Source: Tolypeutes matacus (lineage: Eukaryota > Chordata > Mammalia > Cingulata > Chlamyphoridae). Taken from it: a DNA stretch of 64,000 nt. Position numbers and translations under genes: made by a program. The DNA lies in NCBI GenBank assembly GCA_026826555.1, contig JAKSZT010054569.1, positions 1,704,596 through 1,768,595 on the forward strand, read 5' to 3'. This document shows, in pieces, positions 13,283 through 24,300 of the stretch; position 1 is the first letter of the stretch; every line of letters begins with the position of its first letter. The notes beneath the pieces were generated by a model. That model made no database searches, was not told where the DNA came from, and worked only from the letters and a program-made list of their open reading frames with translations.

Positions 13283-14239
13283 GGTTGTTTGTCTTTTTGT
13301 TGTTTAGTTGTAGTATTTCTTTATATATTCTGGATATTAAGCCCTTATCAGGTATATGGTTTCCAAATATTTTTTCCCATTCTTGTCTTTTCATTTTCTT
13401 AATAATATCCTTTGAACACGGAAGTTTTTGATTTTCATGTTCCATTTCTCTCTCTCTCTTTTTTTTTTTTGTCTTTATAAAGGGTGTTTATTTGGGGTAG
13501 AAGTCCACAGATACCAGGCCATAAAGCGTTAAGTTTCTTCTCTCACCACAGTCCATTGCCACATGTTAGAGCAAGACAGCTGCTGGCGTTTGCCAGGGTT
13601 AAGGCTTCTGGGGTTCCTTTCTTCCCGGGGCTGCATTTCGCTCCGGGCTTAGCTCCTGTTTCCTCCACAAGTTCAGCTGTAAATGATCAGGCGAACAGCT
13701 TGCTTCTCTTCTCCTGGGGCCTTCTTTCCGACATCAAAACTGCTTTCCAAAAGACTGCTTCAACTCTTCTTTGCTTTGCCTTTTATATTCGATTCCCCAC
13801 CCACCAAGGGGGGCGGGGCTCAATGCCCTAATCATAACCTAATCATGCCCAGATTAACAGATCAGTTTACAAGCATGATCCAATTATATTTTTGGAATTC
13901 ATAATTACATCAAATTGGCCAACTGTTACACTCCACCCTCTGAATTCCAAAAATACATTACAATATTCAAAAAACCTTAAAGCAGTAACAATTCAACTAC
14001 AAAATCATATCATAATCATTTTAAAGAAATACAGTTCATCTTGAGGCAAAGGCCCATCTGCTATAGACCTCTGAATCTTACAAAACCATTTAACTGCTTC
14101 CAATACACAAATAGAAAGACAAAAGATAAACATTTTCAATATCATAAGGAGAAATTGGGATGATAAACATGAGTTATGGATCCTCTGCAGTTCAGTAAAC
14201 TTGCAGGGCATCCTCCATTCGATTTCAAAGTCTGAGAGT

Positions 14240-14700
14240 CATTCTTAAAATGATGGTTTCTTCTTGGGGCCACATGGGAACCCACCCTTTCCACAGGCTT
14301 GCCCAATGGCCATTTTTTCTTGGTTCCACCCTCATCAAGCATCTGGGTGTCGACCAAGCTTCAGACCTCACCCTCCAAGAGTGTTGGGGTGATTGCCACA
14401 CCTTACCCAAACTTTGGGTTAGAGTCTTAGCTCCCCTAGTACAGTGAGGTGAAGAAAACATTCCCCCTAACCTTTGACATACAGGTTCAACCCTCTCAGA
14501 GCAATGGGCTGACCACCTGGCCTTCTCTAATCCATGGGGGACAGGTACACCCCTCTCAGACCTATGGGGTGTTGACCTTAACCACCCTAATATTTGAGGA
14601 ATGTGCTCCACCCTCTCTGCACCCTGGGGTGGCAAAACTCTCCCAGAACATCAGGTGGGGACATCCACCCTCTCTGTACATATGGGTGGGGCTCCTCTCT
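14240..14700 (-). repeat. Degenerate ~60-bp tandem repeat inside LTR element
   Basis: On the plus strand, units built around CACCCTCTC...GGGGTG recur about every 55-65 bases (for example near 14490, 14550, 14610 and 14665). On the minus strand they read as about 20-residue units around ERVxxxxQxLG. Five to seven units can be seen. Confidence 0.65.
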
Positions 14701-15367
14701 TGGCCCAAGGAGATGTCTTAATCCCAGATCTCTGCTTCCACAGTTTTCTTCTTAAAGCTGTTTGTCCTTCAGTCTCTCCTTTCCATGTCCCCTTTTGTCC
14801 AAGCTGACAGTGGTTTTGTTCATACAGCTCTCTCAAAAACTTTGTTGGTTTAGCATGCAGGAAGCAGGGGCCCAAGCCATCAGACAGTAAGACTTTCCAC
14901 AAGTCTTTCCGAGATAACTGCATCTTCAGTTCTGATTTACAAGTTCCAAGTTTAGTAAAGTCTTCAAATAGGGCATTTTCATCTGGGAATTTGATTTCCA
15001 GAAACTTGGAAGTTCCGGAATCAATTTCTGTTTTCTTTGTTCCCAAAAGTTCAGTCCTTAGTGTATCTCGCTCATCTAGTATTTTGTTATAAGCTGCAAG
15101 GAGAAGCCAAGCCACATTCTCCAAGTTTACCTTGGAAAGTTCTTCAGCTAAATGCTCCAGTTCGCCATTTTCAAATTTTGTTTTCCATATAACACCAGGA
15201 GTTAATCTTGCTAAGATCTTTGCAACTTTAAAACATGGATCACCTTTCCTCCAGTTTCCAATAATAGTTTCATCATTTACTTCTAAGGCATCATAGAAAG
15301 TCTCTTTAGCGTCCATATTACTGTCAACAATCTCTTCAAAGTGATCTTGGCCTTTTCCATCAAGCAT
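14651..15367 (-). CDS. Gag-like open frame of LTR element
   Basis: An uninterrupted 238-codon frame in the internal region of the LTR element, placed where gag should be, 100 bases after the primer site. It is acidic and Leu/Lys-rich and shows no CCHC knuckle, protease or polymerase motif. MaLR-type elements are known to carry only a degenerate gag-like frame. The C-terminal end runs into a roughly 60-bp degenerate repeat. I assign gag from position, not from a motif. Confidence 0.45.
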   Translation of the reverse strand: MLDGKGQDHFEEIVDSNMDAKETFYDALEVNDETIIGNWRKGDPCFKVAKILARLTPGVIWKTKFENGELEHLAEELSKVNLENVAWLLLAAYNKILDERDTLRTELLGTKKTEIDSGTSKFLEIKFPDENALFEDFTKLGTCKSELKMQLSRKDLWKVLLSDGLGPCFLHAKPTKFLRELYEQNHCQLGQKGTWKGETEGQTALRRKLWKQRSGIKTSPWAKRGAPPICTERVDVPT

Positions 15368-16039
15368 TTCACAGTTCCTCCAAAAAATACCCCTTACCCA
15401 TTTATAAAATCATTCCAACATTTTGGTATATGCAAAAGCACTTCCCCACTCCTCGGTACCAAATTCTGTATTAGTCAGCCAAAGGGGTGCTAATGTGAAA
15501 TACCAAAAATGGGTTGGTCTTTATAAAGGCTATTTATTTGGGGTAGAAGTCCACAGATACCAGGCCATAAAGCGTTAAGTTTCTTCTCTCACCACAGTCC
15601 ATTGCCACATGTTAGAGCAAGACAGCTACCGGCGTTTTCCAGGGTTCAGGCTTCTGGGGTTCCTCTCTTCCCGGGGCTGCGTTTCTCTCCGGGCTTAGGT
15701 CCTGTTTCCTCCACAAGGTCAGCTGTAGACCATCAGGTGAACAGCGTGCTTCTCTTCTCCTGGGGCCTTCTTTCCAACATCAAAACTGCTTTCCAAAAGA
15801 CTGCTTTTTTTTTTTTGCTTCTCATGATTTTGGTATAAAGTCTAAGAAACCATTGCCTACCACAAGGTCCTGAAGATGTTTCCCTATGTTGTTCTAGTTT
15901 TATAATTTTAGTTCTTTTCTATTGATTCTATTTTTCATTTTCAATTTTTCTCTAAAGTTGAAGAATTTTATGTATATTATAGTAAAATTTTTTATTTAGT
16001 CAAATTTATCAATAGTCTATTTTATTGCAAATGGATTTT

Positions 16040-16830
16040 TTTAAACGAAGAAACTCCCCCTTCCACCCTCCCTCTAACTCCCTCAATAACTTCAAGTCTG
16101 TTTTATATCTCTGCATATTGTCTATTTGCATATATATATGTCTATAAGTAGTCATATTTTATAAGTGATATCCTAAAAATTTCTGTCCTTATGTATCTGT
16201 CCTGTTGTTTTACTGAAAAACATCAAGGTTCTTCCATTTTGCAGCATGTCTCATAACTTCATCTTTTTTCTTATGCTGAAGAATATTCTGTCCTACAGTT
16301 GTACCACATTTTGTTTGTCCATTCATTTGTTGATGGACACTTGTATTGCTTCCAGCTTTTAGCTATTATGAACAATACTGTGATAAACATTGGTGTACAG
16401 ATATCTGTGTGTGACCTAGTTTTCTCTCATTTTGAGTCAAATAGCAATAGTATTTAGCTTTTTGAGGAACTGCCCTATTTCTTTCCATAGTAGCTGTACC
16501 ATTTTACATTTCCACTAATGACCTAGAGTTCCAGTTTTTCTGCATCCTCTTCCAACACTTCCTTTCCTTTCTCCTTTCCTTTCCTTTCTCCCTTCCTTTC
16601 CTTTCTCCTTTCCATTCTCCTTTCCTTTCCTTTCTCCTTTCCTTTCTCCTTTCCTTTCCTTTCTCCCTTCCTTTCCTTTTTCCTTTCCTTTCCTTTCTCC
16701 CTTCCTTTCCTTTCTCCTTTCCTTTCTCCCTTCCTTTCCTTTCTCCTTTCTTTCTCCTTTCCTTTCCTCTAGCCAAATTAAAATCACAGTCAAGATACCA
16801 TTTCATACTCACAAGGATGGCACTTACTAA
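16040..16830 (-). mobile_element. L1 3' end with inverted segment and microsatellite
   Basis: 16040-16550 is an antisense L1 3' end up to CATCCTCTTCCAACACTTCC. After a CTTTC-rich tract, 16775-16830 (AGATACCATTTCATACTCAC) is the adjoining L1 segment in sense orientation, as expected of a twin-priming inversion. Confidence 0.65.
16556..16768. repeat. Polypyrimidine microsatellite (CTTTC/TTTCCTTTCTCC)n
   Basis: About 210 bases of nearly pure C/T on the plus strand, built from TTTCC and TTTCTCC units. Mirror symmetry makes triplex (H-DNA) formation possible. Confidence 0.95.
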
Positions 16831-17449
16831 AACAACAAATTCAAGTTTTAGTTCTTATATTTAGGTCTTTGATCCATTTTGAGTTACTTTCCGAATATGC
16901 CATGAGATAGGGGTCCGTGTTCATTCTTTCGGATGTGACTGTACAGTTTGCCCAGTATCATTTGTTGAAGAGACTATTGCTTCCTCATTTGACAACCTTG
17001 TCAAAAGTCAGTGGCCGCAGATGTGAGGGCTTATTTCTAAACACTTCATTCGATTCCATTGTTCTATTTGGCTGTTCTTGTTGCTCTATCACAGTGTTTT
17101 GATGTAGCTTTGTATTGGGAAATATGAGTCTTCCAACTTTGTAATTTCTTCTCAAGATGGTTTTGGCTCTTTGGAGCTCCTTACCCTTTCATATAAGTTG
17201 GGTGATTGGCTTTTCCATTTCTGCAAAGAGAGCTATTAGAATTTTGATTGAGATTGCATTGAATCTGTAAATTGTTAAGAATTACACCTTAACAATATTT
17301 AGTCTTTTAATCCATGTTCATCATGGCACATCCTTCCATTTCTTTAGGTCTTACTAATTTCTTTTAGCAATGTTTTCCATGTACAAATCCTTTACATCCT
17401 TGGTTAGATTTATTCCTAGATATTTGATTCTTTTTAGTTGTGGAAGAGG

Positions 17450-17830
17450 GCTGCATTTAGCTTACTTATTTCCAGGCAGTTGAATGGGGCTCAACCTAAC
17501 CCATATTTGCTTTAACCTTCAATTTTTTTCTTAAATTAATTTTCTATTTGAAAATACACTTACAATTAAAGAAAAGTTGAAAAACTATAAGAAGAAAACT
17601 AGCTGCCAACATTATACACATCATTCCTGAATACTTTAGTGTATATTTCTGACAAAGAAGGACGTACTCCCTGTGATTACAATACAACCATCATAAGAAG
17701 AAAATTAACATCAATGCATTACAACCATTTAATCCTCAGACCCACATTCAAATGTAAAACAACATAAACCAAAATAGTAATGGATGTGATCTCTGGTTGT
17801 GCACATGACATGTGATTTTTGAATTTAAAA
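17450..17830 (+). mobile_element. Old L1 3' region relic
   Basis: Blocks such as AATACAACCATCATAAG and TAATCCTCAGACCCACATTC resemble old L1 3' sequence. Diverged; boundaries uncertain. Confidence 0.45.
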
Positions 17831-17837
17831 AACAAAA

Positions 17838-18036
17838 CATGGAAGCGGCTGTGGCTCAATCAGTGGGGCTCCCGTTTACCATATGGGAGGCCCCGGGTTC
17901 GGTTCCCGGGGCCTCCTGGTGAGGGCAGGCCCGCCCGCACGGCGTGGTTGGCTGACCCAGCGAGCACGAGCAGCAAGGGGGGGGGATGAGTGAATAAATA
18001 AATAAAATCTTTAAAAAAACAAAACAAAACAAAAAC
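17838..18036 (+). mobile_element. DAS SINE, full unit
   Basis: Head GGAAGCGGCTGTGGCTCAAT, B-box GGTTCGGTTCC, body AGCGAGCACGAGCAGCAAGG and tail AATAAATAAATAAAATC plus A-rich DNA. It ends 260 bases before exon 2 of the receptor gene. Confidence 0.95.
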
Positions 18037-18296
18037 AACTTCACTGTACCTGCCCACGTTTTCTAAAATAAATGTGTTTTATTTTATCATAACATAAAAG
18101 GGTAAAGGAGAATTTTTCAAGTTACTTAGATTGGCTAGTCCCCAAAGGCAGTGGGACAAACAGGAATATAAAAGAACTTTTGAGAGTTTAGAGCTGGAAG
18201 AAAGTTTGGTCTTGGAGGCTGGGGAAGGGATATGATATGTATCCTGGTTGTGGTGAGAGTCCAGAAGCCACTCATCCGTCCCCTTCGTCCCCACAG

Positions 18297-18399
18297 GTCC
18301 TAGCGGACTCGGCATCAATCACGCAGCAGTCCAGGGTCCGTGGGCAAATGGCTGCCGCACAGCGATCTATGCGCGCCCCATTGGAGGAGTGCCCCCCAG
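18297..18399 (+). CDS. TNFRSF10B: TNFRSF10B-like exon 2 (N-terminus of mature receptor)
   Basis: The acceptor ccccacag precedes GTCCTAGCGG and the donor is CCAG/gtac. The exon reads VLADSASITQQSRV and ends LEECPP plus one base. The ITQQ block followed by a CPPG cysteine start is the arrangement of exon 2 in TRAIL receptors, just after signal-peptide cleavage. It enters in phase 0 and leaves in phase 1, which fits the next exon. Confidence 0.75.
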
Positions 18400-21300
18400 G
18401 TACACTCTAACACTGACCTCTGCCCTTTGTACCCTCCTCGTCTCCAGGCTCCTGCGGTCCCCGTTCCTTTATTCCATAGACACTTACTGATTTCCTCTGG
18501 GTGTCAGGCATGTGCTCTCACAGGGCGGATGCCCTGCCCTCATGCGGCTCTCCTTCTAGGATGGTGCCAGGACAGACATGACATGAGAGACAGGGACGGG
18601 GTAGAGATGGAATGCAGACTTTAAACTGCAGTCCTGAGGCGGGCAGGGCCAGCGGTCAGTGCACCAGGCCAGGGCATCCCAAAGGAAGGGGCTGCAGGTG
18701 TGGAGCTTCAGAGTGGCAGCCGCCTCGGGTGTTCGAGCCAAGGCTGGGGCAGCTGAGGGGAGAGAAGGGCGATGAGGTCAGAGGGAGGGGCTGGGGGTGG
18801 GGGGTCGGATCACTCAGGGCCTTGGGTACCCTGCGGGGAGCTCTGCTTCATTTTACCAACAAGCAGGTCCCTGAGAGGTTTCAGGCAGGGGACTGGCATC
18901 TGCTTTGTCTTTGCAGGCGCTCGGTCCTGGCTGGAGAGGGGGAAGGCCAAGGCAGGAGGGGCTTGCATGGCTTCCTGGTGGTGGGGAGAGCAGGGGAGAG
19001 AGCAGTACGTGGAACCCGAAGCCGTGGTTCTGGAGCAGACCCTCGTGTGCCCTGTGGAGTGTGTCCCTGGTTATGTGTGATCTTCTGAGCCGGAGGCAGC
19101 AGGAGCCACCCCTGGGTGTGTTTTTTTGACTGACACAGGTGTGGGAGGTAGGAACCGATTGTCTCCTGTGCAAGCATTTCCAGAGACACGTGCAGTGGTT
19201 GTTAAAATGCTTGCAAGAATTTGCATTTCATTTTTGTAGTGTGGGCGTCACAGGAAAGGCTGCCTGTGCCCTTACCTTAGGAAGCTCAGAACGGAAGAGG
19301 CAGGAGAGCTTCAGGCGCCTGTTGTCAGGGTCCAGGGACCCTGTGGCTTGGACCAGGATAGCGAGCAGAGCCGTGGGGACAATAGGAAGGACTCGGGACA
19401 TTTTGGGGCTGTAGCTATTGACTCTTGCCCATAGGTCATATGTGGGGAGAGGGCGGGGGAGGCAGCAAGGACTGCTCGGGTTGGAGCTGAACCACTGAAG
19501 GGTTGGCGTGTGGTCAGGACCTGAGAGGCACAGCTGGGCTCCTCATCTTGCACAGGGACTTGAAGTCCCAGTGCTGAGTGGGTCCCCAGGAGGATGCGAC
19601 GTATAGGGAGATGGGTCAGCAAAGGGGCTGAAGAGGCACGGCCAGGAGGGGGTGGGAGAAGGCATGTCCTTCCCAGGAGCAGTCACCACGGCAGTGCCAC
19701 TGGACTGAGAAATGGAGTTGCCTCTAAATTTGCATTTCTGCTATTAAGGTGTAGTGTTCTTTTATTGTTGAGATATGTGAATTCTTATAGGTTCAGGAAA
19801 GTATGCTTTTAAGTGTGAGTGATGTTGCAAGTGTTTTTTTTCTAATTTGTTAAATTTTCATCTTTGTTGTGATTTCTGTCATACAGAGTTTCCATCTTAA
19901 TTTTCATATAGTTGGGTTTATCCAAACTTTTTTTTACCAAATCATTTTATTGATACATATTAATAAAGCATACCGTTCATCCAAAGTGACAATCAAGAAT
20001 CAAGGGTGTTTGGTATAATCACAGTTGTGCATTTATCATTTCAATCATTATTAGAGCATTTTCATTATTTCAATAATAATAAACAAAAAACAAACAAGAA
20101 AACTCTTCACCTCTCAGTCTCTCTATGTTTCCCCTGCTTATCCAAACTTTTATAGCTTCTTGTCATACTAGGAAAGTTCTAGCCCTCTCAACCTGTAAGA
20201 AACATTTCTCTAATTTATTTGCAGTGTTTCATGGTTTCATATTTTACAATTGTGTCGTTGCTCTCCGGGATTTATTTTCCCATGAGGAGATTAGAGGGGG
20301 CATCTTAATTATCCAGTAGCTTCCTTAGTTTCCCAGCACCATTTATTCAGTCATCACATCTTACCATTATTAGGAAGAGTCATTTCGTTATACATTCATG
20401 AAGAATATTTTAAAATTAGGTTGTGTGGGGGCGGATGTGGCTCAAATGGTTGGGCATCCATCTCCCATATGGAGGGACCTGGATTCGATCCCCGTGGACC
20501 TCCTGGTTAAAAAAAAAAAAAAAAAAAAAAATTGGGTTGTGGTTTTAGAGTAGCTTTCTGTACTGATAAATGTAAATCAGGGAAAGGGGCAGGTTGATCA
20601 GGGGAGTGAGGTTTGCTGAAGGAGGCCAGCCCTGGAGGTGGTGGGTTGAGTCTGAGGCTGTGCCCCCCCCACCGCCCCCTGCTCCCCGCAGCCCCTGGCA
20701 GCTGGACTCAGTGCCTGGAAAATGCCCTATTTTCAAGGCCAGCCCTGGACCCCCTTTCTTTGGCTCATCCTCTGACTCTGCACGTAGGATCCGTTTTTCC
20801 ATCCACACACCTCCCAAGTATATGTCACGAGCTGTATTTGATGACTTTCCTCTCATTGTTCTATTACTTCTGCCCGTTTGTTTATGTCTTTACTTCCTGT
20901 GAGGACTGGGAATGTGGTTTCCTCTGCAGGTTTCCAGTGTCTAGGGCAGTGCTGTCCCAGGCATTAGTCACTGGGCACCTGTGACTGTTGAGTCCTTGAA
21001 ATGTGGCTAATCCAAACTGAGCCATGCTGTGAGTGGAATAGTCACATCAAATTCAAAGGCTTGTGATGAAGATAAAATGGAGTTTATCTCATTTTTTATG
21101 TTGATTGCACATGGAATATATTGTTTTGGATATATTGGGTAAAATAAAATACCCTGTCAAATTACTCTGGCCCTTTCTCCTTTTCGTTTTTGAATGTGGT
21201 TACTCTAAAATTGGATTCTGATGTGCAGCTTGTATTACATGAATAAGGACAGTGCTGGTCTAGGGGTATGCGGTAGCTGCAGAGCTGAGGGGGCTGACCA

Positions 21301-24300
21301 GATCTGGGTGTAGTGTATGCTCCCTGTTTGGATTCCACTGATGGCCTGGAGGGGACCCCATCCACAGACTGCTCACCAGCTTTTCTCTCCTCTCCCAGGG
21401 TATCATTTTTCAGAAGTTGATGGAAACTGTACCCTGTGCCAGCACGGTATGGAGTACACCAGTCATTGGAATGTGCTGTCTTCCTGCTTACCCTGCACAG
21501 TCTGTAAACCAGGTACAGATATGGGGAGCATGCCTGGAGTTGGGGCGCAGGACAATGAGGCGGGACTTGTAGCCAACATTGAGTCAGGAACCCTGGATTC
21601 CCAACTTGATCTTCAACATACCTTGTTACGTAATGATATTTTAAGCTAAAAAAGAGAAAGGAAACAATATTTTATTATTAATTACATGCCATTTGGTAGG
21701 GAAAATCTTTCAAATCATCACTTGGAAGGCGTCAGTAAGAATCTGTCCATTGATGTGGAGGCCAGTGTGGTGACAGTGTAGAAGAGAGCTTGGCGTGCGG
21801 CTGGGACAGGGCTCGGGCCCTGGGCTCTGGACTCTTGGCAAGGTGCTCAGCCTCTCAGCCTCCCTCCCACAGTCTCCTGCCTCTCCAGAGGGCCGGCCCC
21901 TGGGGGAAGTCACCCAAGAGCCCCTCTCTGTCAGGGTCCCTCGGATTCTTACCCACCCGTTGCCGCTGATGCTGTGATCTAAATTCCTCTCCTGAGCCTC
22001 ATGCACTCGTGATGAAGCCTGTCCAGCTGTTCTGTGAGCGTGCGTGGATGCTGGCACGTGCATGGCCACACACTTCCTGTACCTTGTGTGTGTTGCCCTA
22101 GCTGGAAACTGGCCCTCGAACTACCTGACAACCTGAGTTGAGCCGAGAGTGAGGGATTTGGGTAGTGAAGAAGGGTTGAGGGATGAGCGAGAGAAACCCA
22201 GATCTCAAAGCTTATCCTTGGTCTCCAGATGAAGAAGAAATAAGTCCGTGCATCCGGACTGGGGACACAGAGTGCCGATGCAAATCTGGCACCTTCCGTG
22301 AAGAGGACATCCTGGAGTTCTGCCAGAAGTGCAAAACTGGGTGAGACCCAGGAGCCAAGGGGCTCCCAACGGATTAAGAGGATCCTGGGGCCACCCTTCA
22401 CCCCCCTCTCCCCCTGCTCCTATAGGATTTCTGGGGTCTGGGGGCTCTTCCAAGCCTGGGGCAGCCGCTCCTCACCCGGCTGCGTATTCCCACACTGCCC
22501 CCAGTGCCACCCACTCACCTTTCCATTTACCTTCTCCACTGGGCAGTACTCAGGGCCAAGATCCTGCTGGTGGAAATGTTTACTTTCTTCTGTAATCCAA
22601 AGAATGGACTAGCATCCGTCCTGGATTATACTCATCTTTTTTACCAAGGCAGTGACGAAATATAATTTACACATTTTGATAGAGGAAGCAGCTCGTGAAA
22701 GCCAAGCCCCATGGCCTACACAGTCCACAGAGAGGCCAAGTGTGCTGCTCCTTCGAGCTCACCACCAAGGCCTGAGCCACTCAGCCTGCCCCTCGGCCCC
22801 CGTCCCTCAATAGGACCTGGCTTTCCCCTATTTGTGGGTTTAGGGGACTCGAGATAACTCACCCTTCTCTTACTCTTTGGTGCGTGCTCAGCTGAGGCAG
22901 GCACAGGTGACAGGTGGGGGTACAGGGTGAGTTGTCTGAGCAAGGACAGGCTGCTGGAGGATGTGGCTCAGCCGCGTGGCCAGAGGGGCTCCCTGACACC
23001 TTGCCTAGAGTGAAGCCACCCCCTCACCTGCCCAGGTAGCTCATCATGTGGGCTGAGGGCAGGCACAGCCTCGGAGGCGCCAGCTCTGAGCACTTAGCGG
23101 GGAGCCCATGGGCTGAACCAAGCAGCAACAGAACCTTCCCCAGACTCAACAAGGGAGAGGCAGGGACTTGCCCCTGGAGTCCCGAGAAGCAGGGTCTTCC
23201 TCCGTTGTCTTGTGAGGGGACTTGGGGAGAGGCTAGCCCTCTTTCTTCTCTTCTGCCAGCCCTTGGTCATGAAACCTCTCCTCTCCCCCGTGTCTGTGCG
23301 TAGGTGCCCTGATGGGATGGTTGAGGCGAATCCCTGTACCCCCTGGAGAGATCTTCAGTGTGTCCGCCAAGGATCAGGTACCAGGGCCACTGGGAAAGCC
23401 ACTGTTTATGGAGAGCTAGTAATCGGTGGCCTGGGGTCTCCTGCCTCTCCCTCTTCTCCCTCAGGTGATCAAACCATTGTGATCGTGAGCGTGATCGGGG
23501 GCATATGTTTAGTGGGCATGCTTCTCATGTACCTGCTGCGCTTCCTACGGAAGAGACGCACCTGTCAAGGTGAGGGGGAAGAGGGAGGAAGGAGGAGGGG
23601 CTCCAGGGCCACCTGCAAAGTCCCTGTCACAGCTTTATTTCTAGTAGACAGAAATGCCCTCCACTCTGCTTACCAAGTGCTATTGGTCTCCCAAAACTCA
23701 GCTCTGCTCTTGGCCCCGTCGTCAACCCCCATCTTCCTTGGGCGGGACCCTCTTCCCACCCCACCTGCACCCCACACAGGGCGTGGATCCCGTCCAGCCT
23801 TCACCATGGCGATCGTGGCTGCCTCCCCTCCCTGTGCGTCTCGGCAGAAGGGGCCATTCCTTCCTTGTCAGGGCCCCAGTCAGCCCAGAGTGCCGTCGCC
23901 TCCCTGGATGGGCGACAAGAGTCAAGAGGAGGGGTGGTGTCAGGGTTTTATGAGCAGAATCAGGAGATTTTCATACGGGCTGATATTTTCTTTAGTTCTG
24001 CTTGGTCTCTCCCCCTCCCTGAGGCTTCCCCGAGTTGGGACTGGTCCCTTCTTTACCTCCCCCCTCCTGCCTCCGGGTCCCAGGTGCTCGTTGTCACTGT
24101 TTGAGCCCCTGGTGATGCCCCTAGCCTCCCCGCCCTTGTGATGGGGGGTGGGGTGGAGCCACAGGAAGTCCCCCCCGACTCCCTAAATGAAACCCTCTTC
24201 TCTTCTAGGCTATGGAGAGGACACCAAGTGCCTGGCGAGAGTGAGTTGTCGGTCCTTCTCCTGACAGGTCCCGGGGCCCCTGAATTTCTCCTGTGCTACT

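Larger units (their letters stand above)
13460..15804 (-). mobile_element. LTR element (ERVL/MaLR-like) retrocopy, R-U5-internal-U3-R-poly(A)
   Basis: Minus-strand element. The left LTR copy (13471-13930) has R and U3 but no U5; an 11-T run (13460-13470) takes U5's place, 16 bases after an AATAAA (13492-13487). The right copy (15467-15804) has U5 and R but no U3. Both R segments are 288 bases long. R starts about 28 bases downstream of a TATAAAAG in the left U3. A polypurine tract (13941-13931) adjoins the 3' LTR, and a TTGGTACCGAGGAGTGGG primer site adjoins the 5' LTR near 15463. It is inserted in an antisense L1. Confidence 0.85.
11745..17445 (-). mobile_element. Antisense LINE-1 series, broken by later insertions
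   Basis: L1 sequence from the 3' UTR (ATTAGAGAAGTTGTAGGTTT at 11763) through ORF2. Pieces: 11745-12774, 13289-13459, 15816-16030 and 16830-17445. The interruptions are the solo LTR, the LTR retrocopy and a further L1 (16040-16830). Confidence 0.85.
18400..21398 (+). other. Intron 2 of TNFRSF10B-like gene
   Basis: A 3.0 kb intron. 18400-19700 is G+C-rich unique sequence without a convincing exon. It holds an antisense L1 3' end (19932-20137), a DAS SINE (20425-20535) and an AT-rich hAT-like relic (20950-21265). Confidence 0.75.

Noticed and set aside
14225..14635. A separate 136-codon protein
   Set aside because: It is the repeat region of the LTR element in another frame, made of degenerate 60-bp units.
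14240..14700. CRISPR-like array
   Set aside because: The units are degenerate, without constant spacers, and lie inside a mammalian LTR element.
23212..24141. A single 309-codon gene read straight through 23212-24141
   Set aside because: It is the receptor frame running on through introns. The part after 23569 is intron sequence; consensus splice sites and phase explain the real exons.
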